NCBI GenBank assembly: GCA_030592625.1
Contig: JAUVIY010000038.1
Coordinates: 1-13,858, forward strand
Source: Spirochaeta sp.
GTDB lineage: Bacteria > Spirochaetota > Spirochaetia > DSM-2461
Length of the DNA stretch: 13,858 bases
Direction of reading: 5' to 3'
Both the position numbers and the translations under genes were made by a program. Below the pieces are notes generated by a model, which was not told where the DNA came from, ran no database searches, and worked only from the letters and a program-made list of their open reading frames with translations. Each line of letters starts with the position of its first letter. Within the stretch, counting starts at the first letter, position 1. Below are positions 7,080-13,858 of this stretch, one piece after another.

Positions 7080-8265
7080 TCTGTTCTCCTTCTCCCTTTC
7101 CGGGAGACTTTAATTCTTTTTCGTCTGTTTCAGTCGGCGGCTCACATCGTCCCTCCGATCCTTGAGGCAGCACTTCCGGGGTGGCACCTGTCCCGGCTCC
7201 GTAGGCGGCGGTCCCCAACACCGTTCCCATATTCATCGTTTCCAGGGCCGATGCCGGGGCCAGGACGAGGCCGCCCTTGTTTCTGATACTCTCGTAAATC
7301 ATGTTCATCGCACGCAGCTGCAGAGCTGTCGGGTTATCCTTGTATGTACCGGCGGCTTTCCGGTAGGATTCGGCGATATCAGCCTCGGTAGAACCGAGGA
7401 TTACCCGGGCCGCCCGTTCCCGTTCCGCCTGGGCCTGTCGACTCAGGGCATCCTCCAGTTCTTTAGGAACAAGGATTTCCTTGAACTCCACCGAGATGAT
7501 GGTGATGCCCCAGGGATTGGTCTTGGCGTCGACTATTTTCTGGATCTCCTCACCCAGGCGCTCCCGCTCACAGAGCAGAGAAGTAAGGGTGTTGGAGCCT
7601 ATACTGGAGCGAAGGGCCGTCTGGGCGCTCAACGCCACAGCCTGTTCGAAATCCTGTACTTCCAGGATAGCCTTCTCGGCATCCCAGATCATCCAGAAAG
7701 CCAAAGCATCAACATGAACCGGAACGGTATCCATAGTGAGGCTCTTCTCAGCCGAGAAGTCGGTCACCCGGATCCGGGTATCCACCATACCGGCGATGGA
7801 ATCCAGGAGAGGGAAGAGAAATATCACTCCGGGACCTCTCACACGGTGGAATTTGCCCAGACGCAGGATTACAACCTTGTCCCACTGGTTGATCACCTCG
7901 AATCCAGGCGCCAACAGAAAACCGAGCGAAAGGATACTCGCAGCGATGGACATACCCATGCCATAAACCACCAATGATGAGGCTGATACCCCTGCAATAA
8001 TGGCGATTACCACCGGCCAGTACGGGAGGGCAAACAACAAAGCAGTGGCAGCAATAACCCCCATTACCAGATAAGTCAAAGTCTCAGGGTCAGGATCGAT
8101 GGCAGCCAGGCTCTGGAGAGCCAGGGCTCCGCCGAGGAACAGGAACACGATAAAGACTGATAGTGTGTTAAACCTGAAATGACCTCTGTAACGCCTCACC
8201 GAGGAATAATTAGCCTCCGGTGACGGTAATTCGGGACGTAACTGTGCGAACCTCGGAAAATTCAT
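7066..8265 (-). CDS. SPFH/band-7 (slipin-like) membrane protein with four predicted N-terminal helices
   Basis: A 399-residue membrane protein. Hydrophobic segments at about 34-55, 63-81, 83-101 and 105-120 come before a stomatin/prohibitin-type SPFH domain at about 122-285. Visible slipin-like blocks are VVILRLGKFHRVRGPGV (131-147), an FPLLD motif (151-155), MVDTRIRVTDF (160-170), and an Ala/Arg/Glu-rich helix SRQAQAERERAARVI (275-289). The tail (360-399) is Gly/Pro/Glu rich and probably disordered. SPFH proteins form ring- or cage-like oligomers and organise membrane proteases or lipid domains (family knowledge). Bacterial slipins usually carry one membrane hairpin, so four helices is unusual. 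ATG 8265 overlaps the repressor stop as ATGA, with AGGAGG upstream. Its 3' end overlaps the ATPase start by 14 bases, so it is built into the transporter operon. Confidence 0.88.
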   Translation of the reverse strand: MNFPRFAQLRPELPSPEANYSSVRRYRGHFRFNTLSVFIVFLFLGGALALQSLAAIDPDPETLTYLVMGVIAATALLFALPYWPVVIAIIAGVSASSLVVYGMGMSIAASILSLGFLLAPGFEVINQWDKVVILRLGKFHRVRGPGVIFLFPLLDSIAGMVDTRIRVTDFSAEKSLTMDTVPVHVDALAFWMIWDAEKAILEVQDFEQAVALSAQTALRSSIGSNTLTSLLCERERLGEEIQKIVDAKTNPWGITIISVEFKEILVPKELEDALSRQAQAERERAARVILGSTEADIAESYRKAAGTYKDNPTALQLRAMNMIYESIRNKGGLVLAPASALETMNMGTVLGTAAYGAGTGATPEVLPQGSEGRCEPPTETDEKELKSPGKGEGEQNDIG

Positions 8266-8669
8266 AACTTCACATCCTCCTTGAGGGTATTGAGATGGCC
8301 GGTTACGTCATCGATGTTGAAACCATATGACGAGGCATTGGCCAGGAAGGATCGGATCAAAGCATCCAGGATGTCTTTCCTCTCCTCATCGGTGAGATCG
8401 ATTTTCTTTTCGCTGATGAAGGTTCCCGTACCCTGCTGTGTATTCACGATGCCTCTTATCTCCATCTCGTTATAGGCACGGGCCACAGTATTGGGATTAA
8501 TCTGCAGATGGACGGCGAGGCTGCGAACCGTCGGTAATTTCGACCCCTTATTGAGCCTCCCGTCGGCAACTGCCATCTCCACCTGTTTGATCACCTGACG
8601 GTAATATGGGACACCGCTGGTCTGATCGAGGATGAAATCAAGCCCTCCTGTGTACCTTTCGGCTGTCAT
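8262..8669 (-). CDS. GntR-family transcriptional regulator, YtrA subfamily
   Basis: A 135-residue regulator with an N-terminal GntR winged helix at about 17-86. The block PYYRQVIKQVEMAV (21-34), the helix-turn-helix LPTVRSLAVHLQINPNTVAR (45-64), and the wing GTGTFISE (80-87) are diagnostic. Only about 45 helical residues follow, which is the short dimerisation tail of the YtrA subfamily. YtrA regulators typically repress an ABC transporter operon that they begin (family knowledge), as here. The start is ATG 8669, with a purine-rich GAGGTGG just upstream. GTG 8681 in the same frame has no such site. It is the first gene of the operon, overlaps the SPFH gene by 4 bases, and probably binds the palindrome at 8691-8708. 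Confidence 0.9.
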   Translation of the reverse strand: MTAERYTGGLDFILDQTSGVPYYRQVIKQVEMAVADGRLNKGSKLPTVRSLAVHLQINPNTVARAYNEMEIRGIVNTQQGTGTFISEKKIDLTDEERKDILDALIRSFLANASSYGFNIDDVTGHLNTLKEDVKL

Positions 8670-8690
8670 TTTCCACCTCACAAGTGATCT

Positions 8691-8708
8691 GTACTAATAA
8701 ACTAGTAC
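8691..8708. promoter_or_regulatory. Palindromic operator, likely bound by the GntR/YtrA repressor
   Basis: GTACTA, six bases, then TAGTAC: a perfect 6+6 dyad with no mismatch. It lies 22 bases before the repressor start and covers the predicted transcription start of the leftward promoter (about 8708). A bound dimer would block initiation or promoter escape. The spacing and the GT...AC ends fit GntR-type sites. Binding by this particular repressor is inferred from position. Confidence 0.7.
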
Positions 8709-8714
8709 GATATT

Positions 8715-8743
8715 GTTTTAGATCAATAATTCCAGGTTGTCAA
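8715..8743 (-). promoter_or_regulatory. Sigma-70-type promoter of the export operon
   Basis: On the minus strand, a perfect -35 box TTGACA (8738-8743) is separated by 17 bases from TAAAAC (8715-8720, four of six matches to TATAAT). The expected start is near 8708, leaving a leader of about 40 bases before ATG 8669. No other good promoter was seen ahead of any downstream gene of the operon. Confidence 0.65.
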
Positions 8744-8766
8744 GGGTTTGTGTGTTTTTTTATGAA
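8737..8766 (+). promoter_or_regulatory. Possible promoter of the channel gene, sharing its -35 with the divergent promoter
   Basis: TTGTCA (8737-8742), 18 bases, then TATGAA (8761-8766, four of six). Transcription would start near 8773, about 50 bases before ATG 8824. The -35 box is the reverse strand of the operon's own -35, offset by one base. It is weaker than the leftward promoter. Confidence 0.35.
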
Positions 8767-8823
8767 TTCAGGTCTTGAGTTTAAGAACCTGCCCGCCGAA
8801 GGTGAGTGTGGGTAGGAACGCAG

Positions 8824-10488
8824 ATGCAGATACCACTTATATATCCCGACAGCAGATTCAAGGTAATCTGGGAAGTTTACATCCTCGCCATGACTGTCGC
8901 CGTCACCATCGTGGCTCCGCTGATACTGGTGTTCCAACTGGTTATGACACCGTTTTTCATCGCATTCGACATTCTGGTAACCCTCACATACACTGCCGAT
9001 ATTGTCATTCAGTTCAACACGGCCTTTAAAGTCCGTCACGAACTGGTCACCGACCGCAAGGCCATCGCCAAACGATATCTTAAGGGATGGTTCTTCCTCG
9101 ATCTCCTGGCCACCCTTCCCTTTACCTGGATTTTCATTTCCAGCAGGTTCTCCGCACTGAACCGGATCTTCCGTTTCTTCCGCCTGGCACGTCTCTTCAA
9201 ACTCTTCGGCAGCACAAAAACATTAAACCGGGCCCGGAAACTCAGTTTCGTCAATCCCGCGTTCATGCGCCTTTTCGTCCTGATATTCTGGATTCTTGTG
9301 GCGGGCCATCTTGTAGCCTGCGGATGGATCTTCATTGACGGTGTCGGCAAGTACACCTCCGGCGGCGAATACACATCGAACGGTGCGGTGTATCTCGAGG
9401 CGTTCTACTGGACGGTCACTACACTCACAACGATTGGATACGGTGATATCACACCGGCCAATCCGGTTCAGTTCTTTTACGTCATTATCATCATGTTCAT
9501 GGGTGCGGCCATTTACGGTTTCATCATCGGTAATATCGCCAACATCATCGCCAATATAGACGTGGCCAAAAGCCAGTTCCGGGAAAAAATCGAAAATATC
9601 GATACCTTCCTCAAGTACCGGGATATTCCCAACGATCTCCAGACACGCATCCATGACTACTACGATTACCTCTGGGAGAGTCGGCGGGGCTACGAGGAAT
9701 CAAATCTCCTCCGTGATCTGCCCACTTCTCTGAAGACTCAAGTGGCATTCTTCCTCAACCGCGATATCATCGAAAAAATACCCCTTTTCAAGGATGCCTC
9801 CCGGGAGTTTATCCGGGATATCATCCTGAACCTCAAACCGGTGATATATACTCCGGGAGATGCCATCATCACCTATGGGGAAATCGGTTACGAGATGTAC
9901 TTCATCAGCAGAGGGGAAGTGGATGTTACCAACGAGGAAGGCACGGTAACCTACGCCACCCTCACATCGGGGCAGTTCTTCGGAGAGATCGCCCTGCTTC
10001 TGAGTACCCCCCGGACCGCAACGGTGAAAGCCCGTGATTACTGCGACCTCTACGTCCTGGACAAGGATACCTTCGACAACATCCTCCAGAGATACCCCCG
10101 TTTCGCCAAGAACGTGGAAGAACTCTCGGATGCCAGGAGAAAAGAGCTTGGTCTGGATGGGGAAGAGGCCGATTACATCGAAATCGTGGAAGACGACAGC
10201 ACAAAAGTTTCAGGGCCTGTTCCTGATACACCGGAAATTCCGATTCACCAACTATTGGAAGATAATGTCGTGAGGATCAGCTGGCTGCCCCTGAGCGGCG
10301 CCGACAGCTATGAAATCATCCGACGCTCCACCGGTGAGGACAAATGGAAACGTTTGAGTTCATCGATGCGTAATCCGGTCTATCTCGATCTCCATACAAT
10401 CAAGGGAGAAGTGACATACCGTATCCGGGGTAACAACCGCCATGGCAGTGGAAAGTGGAGCCCGTCACTGACAATACGAATTTCCTGA
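8824..10488 (+). CDS. Cyclic-nucleotide-gated potassium channel (SthK-like) with C-terminal fibronectin type III domain
   Basis: A 554-residue inner-membrane channel subunit, expected to work as a tetramer. It has six membrane helices. S4 (about 113-128) has basic residues every third position (R114, R117, R120, R123, K126). The selectivity filter TIGYGD (203-208) is that of potassium channels. A C-linker (about 245-325) leads into a cyclic-nucleotide-binding domain (about 320-430), where FFGEIALL and PRTATV carry the ligand contacts E388, R397 and T398. From memory, the stretch from the pore to this domain closely matches the cAMP-gated SthK of Spirochaeta thermophila. An acidic linker and a fibronectin type III domain (about 470-554; W487, Y496, YRIRGNNRHGSGKW) follow, which SthK lacks. 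ATG 8824 has AGGA 6 bases upstream. GTG 8806 is a possible alternative. The stop is 3 bases from the converging ftsK stop. Confidence 0.93.
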   Translation: MQIPLIYPDSRFKVIWEVYILAMTVAVTIVAPLILVFQLVMTPFFIAFDILVTLTYTADIVIQFNTAFKVRHELVTDRKAIAKRYLKGWFFLDLLATLPFTWIFISSRFSALNRIFRFFRLARLFKLFGSTKTLNRARKLSFVNPAFMRLFVLIFWILVAGHLVACGWIFIDGVGKYTSGGEYTSNGAVYLEAFYWTVTTLTTIGYGDITPANPVQFFYVIIIMFMGAAIYGFIIGNIANIIANIDVAKSQFREKIENIDTFLKYRDIPNDLQTRIHDYYDYLWESRRGYEESNLLRDLPTSLKTQVAFFLNRDIIEKIPLFKDASREFIRDIILNLKPVIYTPGDAIITYGEIGYEMYFISRGEVDVTNEEGTVTYATLTSGQFFGEIALLLSTPRTATVKARDYCDLYVLDKDTFDNILQRYPRFAKNVEELSDARRKELGLDGEEADYIEIVEDDSTKVSGPVPDTPEIPIHQLLEDNVVRISWLPLSGADSYEIIRRSTGEDKWKRLSSSMRNPVYLDLHTIKGEVTYRIRGNNRHGSGKWSPSLTIRIS

Positions 10489-10491
10489 TTC

Positions 10492-12930
10492 TCAAGCCGA
10501 GGACGGTTCCCGGTCTGAACTTCCGCCGGTGGAAAGGAATCTCTCGGGAATGTGTATTAGATCCCGGGGCTTGGAGCCGTTGGCCGGACCGACGATACCA
10601 CGCCTCTCCATCTCTTCTACCAGCCTGGCTGCCCGGTTGTAACCAATCTTCAACCGGCGCTGCAGGTAGGATGCCGAAGCTTTACGTGAACTCACCACGA
10701 TTTCCAGGGCTTTCCCATACATCGGATCGTCGCCGGATACCGATTCGAGCTGAAATTCCTCGTCGTCGTCGATATCGACAAACATCTCATCGTCAATATA
10801 GTCCGGTTCACCCAGGGTTTTCACATGGACGGCTATGCGCTCCACTTCCTCTTCGGCGAGGAAAGCCCCCTGCATTCGCGAGGGGAAGGGATCCCAGGCG
10901 GAGGTAAAAAGCATATCCCCGCGACCCAGGAGTTTCTCGGCGCCAACAGCGTCGATAATGATACGGCTGTCGGTCTTACTGGCCACCATGAAGGCGATGC
11001 GACTGGGGAAGTTCGCCTTAATAAGTCCGGTGATGACATCCACCGACGGCCGCTGGGTGGCCAGGACCAGATGGATACCAACGGCCCGGCTCATGGCCGC
11101 CAGACGAGCTACGATAGCCTCAAGTTCCTTACCGCTGGTAGCCATCAGGTCGGAGAATTCGTCAACGATAACCACGATGTAGGGCAGGGGTTCGGTGGCC
11201 AGCTTCCTGTTGTTCACTCTCTTATTGAAGGTCTTGATATCCCGGGCTCCCTGAGTGTCCAGGAGGGAGTAGCGCCGTTCCATCTCGCAGAGGCACCACT
11301 GGAGAGCCTGAAGGGCTCGCTTGGGATCTGTGATGACCGGGGTGAGAAGATGGGGGATGTCGTTATAGAGCTTGAGTTCAACGATCTTTGGGTCCACCAT
11401 TATCATCTTCACTTCCCGGGGCGTCCGGGAGTAGAGGATGGATCCTATGAGGGAATTCACGCAGACCGACTTTCCCGAGCCGGTGGCACCGGCGATGAGC
11501 AGGTGGGGAGTGCGTGTGAGGTCGATAACCTGATTGCCTCCGCTGTTGTCCTTACCCAGGATGATCGGAATTCCGGTATCAGTCTCCCTAAACTCCTCGG
11601 ACTCAACCATAGAACTGAAGGATACGATAGCACGTTTCTTGTTTGGCACCTCGATACCCACGGCGTGTTTACCCGGGATGGGGGCAATAATGCGAACCCG
11701 GCTGGCGGCCAGGCGCAGGGCGATATTATCCTGGAGATTGACGATGCTGCTGATCTTTACTCCCGGCGAAGGCAACAGTTCCAGCATAGTGATAACCGGC
11801 CCCTTGCTGATTCCGGTTACCTTGGCCTCTATCTTGAATTCCTTGAGGGTCTGCTCCAGGATTTCGGCGGACTTCCGGGTGTTATCGTCAATCGATGAAA
11901 AATCAGACTCAGGGTAGACGGCCAGAATACCTTCTACAGGTACATCGTATTTCTTGCGTTTCCCGGATCGGGATTTGGGCCTGGAACCGGCGAATATGCC
12001 CTGAGGTTCAGTGCCCTGGGGATCAAGTTTTTCCGAGATGTCGGCGAGGTCACGATCTTCCTCTGGCAGCAATTCTCCAATCTCCTCGCACCGGACCGGA
12101 AAGTCATTTGATAGAATTTCGTCAGACCTGTTATCTCCGGGTGCGGGGGTGAGGTCTTGAGGCGGCGGGAATGCGGACTGATTCGGTATACCGGCAAACT
12201 CTTCGGCGGCAAGGATTGCCCCCCCGGTGAGGGTTCTGCGAATGAGATCCGAAACAGCCGGATCCGCAGAGGGAGAACCGGGAAACAAAGGCTTCTCCGG
12301 AGCTGCCTGAAAACGCGGACTGTTGTCCTCCATCGGTTCGGGAGCTTCGGGGAAAGAAGGAAAAGCCATGGCAGGCCGATCTTCCAGTGTAGGTTCTTCA
12401 GCTCCGGCTGGATTTTCATCTTCAACATTTTCACTGAGACCGAGATAGCCGAGGATTTCACCGATTCTGAGCTTCAGTTCTTCTATTGTGATCAATGAAT
12501 CCGCCGGATCGGTATATAGGGATGCCAGTTTTACAATACCCGCAATCTCCATCGCCAGAAGCAAAAAGAACAGAGAGAATGCGGGAAAGCGACCGAAGGC
12601 ATCTATCAGGACACGGGGTGCCATGACATGAGTTTGGCCGGCTAATACCTGGAACAGCACCGCTGAGGTGAGAAATGGAATAGGTGAGATCCACAGCAGA
12701 AGCATCGTCCGCCTGGGCAGGCGTCCCGATTTGATGAGGATACCGCCGACCAGGATCAGTACCGGGATGTACAGCGAGGCCAGGTGAAAGCGGTCAAACA
12801 GAAAAACCCCGGGGAGTGCAAGAACGGTCTCGACTTTCAGTACCGCCATGAGAACGACGAGAAAAAAATACGAGGCGATGATGTAACACACATAGGACAG
12901 GCGTGCAGGATTTAATCGGCGTTCAGGCAT
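10492..12930 (-). CDS. ftsK: FtsK/SpoIIIE DNA translocase
   Basis: An 812-residue ATP-driven DNA pump that clears chromosome termini from the closing division septum. The N-terminus has four predicted membrane helices (about 11-34, 48-67, 74-95, 114-137). A variable Pro/Glu-rich linker (about 145-325) follows, then the alpha domain (about 335-440). The beta motor has Walker A GATGSGKS (481-488), VDPK (512-515), Walker B VVIVDEFSDLM (586-596) and the ATQRPSVDVITG block (624-635). The C-terminal gamma winged helix (about 735-795; SYLQRRLKIGYNRAARL, EMERRGIVGP) reads orienting sequences on DNA in the family. Length is normal, allowing for the variable linker. The start ATG 12930 follows a GAGGAGGAGG tract by about 10 bases. 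It lies 61 bases after uppP and probably shares its transcript. No terminator is visible before the convergent channel gene. Confidence 0.96.
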   Translation of the reverse strand: MPERRLNPARLSYVCYIIASYFFLVVLMAVLKVETVLALPGVFLFDRFHLASLYIPVLILVGGILIKSGRLPRRTMLLLWISPIPFLTSAVLFQVLAGQTHVMAPRVLIDAFGRFPAFSLFFLLLAMEIAGIVKLASLYTDPADSLITIEELKLRIGEILGYLGLSENVEDENPAGAEEPTLEDRPAMAFPSFPEAPEPMEDNSPRFQAAPEKPLFPGSPSADPAVSDLIRRTLTGGAILAAEEFAGIPNQSAFPPPQDLTPAPGDNRSDEILSNDFPVRCEEIGELLPEEDRDLADISEKLDPQGTEPQGIFAGSRPKSRSGKRKKYDVPVEGILAVYPESDFSSIDDNTRKSAEILEQTLKEFKIEAKVTGISKGPVITMLELLPSPGVKISSIVNLQDNIALRLAASRVRIIAPIPGKHAVGIEVPNKKRAIVSFSSMVESEEFRETDTGIPIILGKDNSGGNQVIDLTRTPHLLIAGATGSGKSVCVNSLIGSILYSRTPREVKMIMVDPKIVELKLYNDIPHLLTPVITDPKRALQALQWCLCEMERRYSLLDTQGARDIKTFNKRVNNRKLATEPLPYIVVIVDEFSDLMATSGKELEAIVARLAAMSRAVGIHLVLATQRPSVDVITGLIKANFPSRIAFMVASKTDSRIIIDAVGAEKLLGRGDMLFTSAWDPFPSRMQGAFLAEEEVERIAVHVKTLGEPDYIDDEMFVDIDDDEEFQLESVSGDDPMYGKALEIVVSSRKASASYLQRRLKIGYNRAARLVEEMERRGIVGPANGSKPRDLIHIPERFLSTGGSSDREPSSA

Positions 12931-12991
12931 CAGGGGAGAGCCTCCTCCTCTCGATTATCGGAGCTGTCGGCTCAGGGTCTTAGCAGGGGTC

Positions 12992-13792
12992 TTATATTCC
13001 GAAGTAGAGAAGGCCCCAGACACCTGCGGGAATCAGATACAGTGCGAAGATCCACAACCGTCCCCCGGCGATAAGCCGGAGGAGCAGCTTCAAAGAGGCA
13101 TATCCTGCTGCCAGAGCAGCAGCAAACCCGACAGCAAGAGCAAGTGGAGGAACGGTATCGGAGAGCTCCGCAGCGTCTTTCAGTGATAACAGAAAGGCAC
13201 CTCCTACGGCAGGAATCGAAAGCAGGAAAGAGAATTCTCCTGCCGCTTTGCGATCCATTCCCCAAATAAGTCCTGTACCGATGGTAATGCCCGAACGGCT
13301 GATACCGGGAAACACACCGAACCCTTGAGCGGTTCCCATCAGCAGGGCGCGGCTCCAGCCTATATGCTCAATATCACGGCCACCCCTGGAGCGAATCGTT
13401 ACGGCCAGGATAACAGCGGTAACGAGAAGCAGCGCCGATACCATGCCCGGAGCCCCCCGGACATCAAGGCTGGAGATTCCCAGTCCGATGACGGCAGTAA
13501 TCACTGAAGCTCCGGCGAGCTGAAGCGCCAGCAAGAGATTCGGCCGATCTTTTTCTTCATCTTTGCCGGTGATGAATCGAAAGAGTGCCGCAAGTATATT
13601 TCCAACCCTTTTCCGGAACACCCAGATGACAACCACCAGGGTGGCGATATGGAGAATCACATCAAAAAGCACCGGTATCTCTTCCAGATCCATCAGGGCC
13701 CGAGCCAGCACCAGATGTCCGGAGGAGGAAACGGGAAGAAATTCTGTAATTCCCTGGAGAAGACCCAATAATGCGGCCTGTATGGGGGTCAT
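12992..13792 (-). CDS. uppP: Undecaprenyl-diphosphate phosphatase (BacA/UppP)
   Basis: A 266-residue polytopic inner-membrane enzyme. It removes a phosphate from undecaprenyl diphosphate so the lipid carrier can be reused for peptidoglycan and other envelope polymers, and it is linked to bacitracin resistance in the family. The two signature regions are present: Q13-G-I-T-E17 followed by PVSSSGHLVLA (20-30), and FPGISRSGITIGTGL (161-175) with the catalytic-region Arg166. Many hydrophobic helices cover the rest, and length is normal. ATG 13792 is preceded by GAGGTG with a 6-base gap, and directly abuts the stop codon of the upstream gene (TAAATG). This suggests coupled translation with that gene and with ftsK downstream. 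Confidence 0.96.
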   Translation of the reverse strand: MTPIQAALLGLLQGITEFLPVSSSGHLVLARALMDLEEIPVLFDVILHIATLVVVIWVFRKRVGNILAALFRFITGKDEEKDRPNLLLALQLAGASVITAVIGLGISSLDVRGAPGMVSALLLVTAVILAVTIRSRGGRDIEHIGWSRALLMGTAQGFGVFPGISRSGITIGTGLIWGMDRKAAGEFSFLLSIPAVGGAFLLSLKDAAELSDTVPPLALAVGFAAALAAGYASLKLLLRLIAGGRLWIFALYLIPAGVWGLLYFGI

Positions 13793-13858
13793 TTAATTCA
13801 CCTCAAACATTTCAAGACCCCATTCCTCATGAAGGGAACGGGGAGATTCACCGTCGTA
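13793..13858 (-). CDS. C-terminal 21 codons of an unidentified gene cut by the window edge
   Basis: The frame is open from the window edge to TAA at 13793-13795, giving a tail ending HEEWGLEMFEVN. Its stop touches the ATG of uppP, and the uppP ribosome binding site lies within its last codons. That arrangement is typical of a coupled upstream gene. The tail is acidic and not hydrophobic. The stretch is too short to assign a family, and an open frame of this length could arise by chance. Confidence 0.5.
   Translation of the reverse strand, partial: YDGESPRSLHEEWGLEMFEVN

Noticed and set aside
7162..7977. Plus-strand open frame of 271 codons
   Set aside because: Antisense to the SPFH gene, low-complexity His/Gly/Arg-rich translation, no ribosome binding site context. 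A shadow frame.
10825..11898. Long plus-strand open frame (357 codons) opposite ftsK
   Set aside because: It lies wholly antisense to conserved ftsK motor sequence, and its translation has no recognisable domain. It is a shadow of the GC-rich third positions.

Overview
The window looks like a chromosomal segment of a Gram-negative-type (diderm) bacterium, most likely a free-living spirochaete (inference). The strongest taxonomic clue is the cyclic-nucleotide-gated channel at 8824-10488. From memory, its pore, C-linker and nucleotide-binding domain closely resemble SthK of Spirochaeta thermophila. An outer-membrane barrel and a LolA-like carrier show that the cell has an outer membrane. Nearly all the DNA is coding, and most genes have strong GGAGG-type ribosome binding sites.

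Left two thirds (124-8669, minus strand, read right to left): one compact operon. The order is a YtrA-type GntR repressor, a polytopic SPFH/slipin-like membrane protein, a LolD/MacB-type ABC ATPase, an FtsX-type permease, a second and different FtsX-type permease, a decayed four-helix-bundle gene, a LolA-like periplasmic carrier, an outer-membrane beta-barrel protein, and a third permease that is a close paralogue of the first. Genes from the repressor to the second permease overlap or are separated by 3-10 bases, which indicates translational coupling. Together they could form an envelope-spanning export or extraction route. The ATPase and permeases would drive release of a lipid, lipoprotein or other hydrophobic cargo from the inner membrane, the LolA-like protein would carry it, and the barrel would receive it. 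No membrane-fusion (MacA) or TolC protein is present. The cargo is unknown.

Centre (8670-8823): a divergent regulatory region. It has a good sigma-70 promoter firing leftward into the operon (TTGACA, 17 bases, TAAAAC). A perfect palindrome, GTACTA-N6-TAGTAC, sits over the predicted transcription start and is a likely operator for the GntR repressor. A weaker rightward promoter shares the same -35 region.

Right third: the channel gene runs rightward and ends with an unusual cytosolic fibronectin type III domain. It converges, with only 3 bases between stop codons, on a leftward FtsK/SpoIIIE DNA translocase gene. Upstream of that lie uppP (undecaprenyl-diphosphate phosphatase) and the last 21 codons of another gene cut by the window edge, whose stop abuts the uppP start. 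The probable invader is the four-helix-bundle cassette at about 3466-3894, which is frameshifted and flanked by short inverted repeats.
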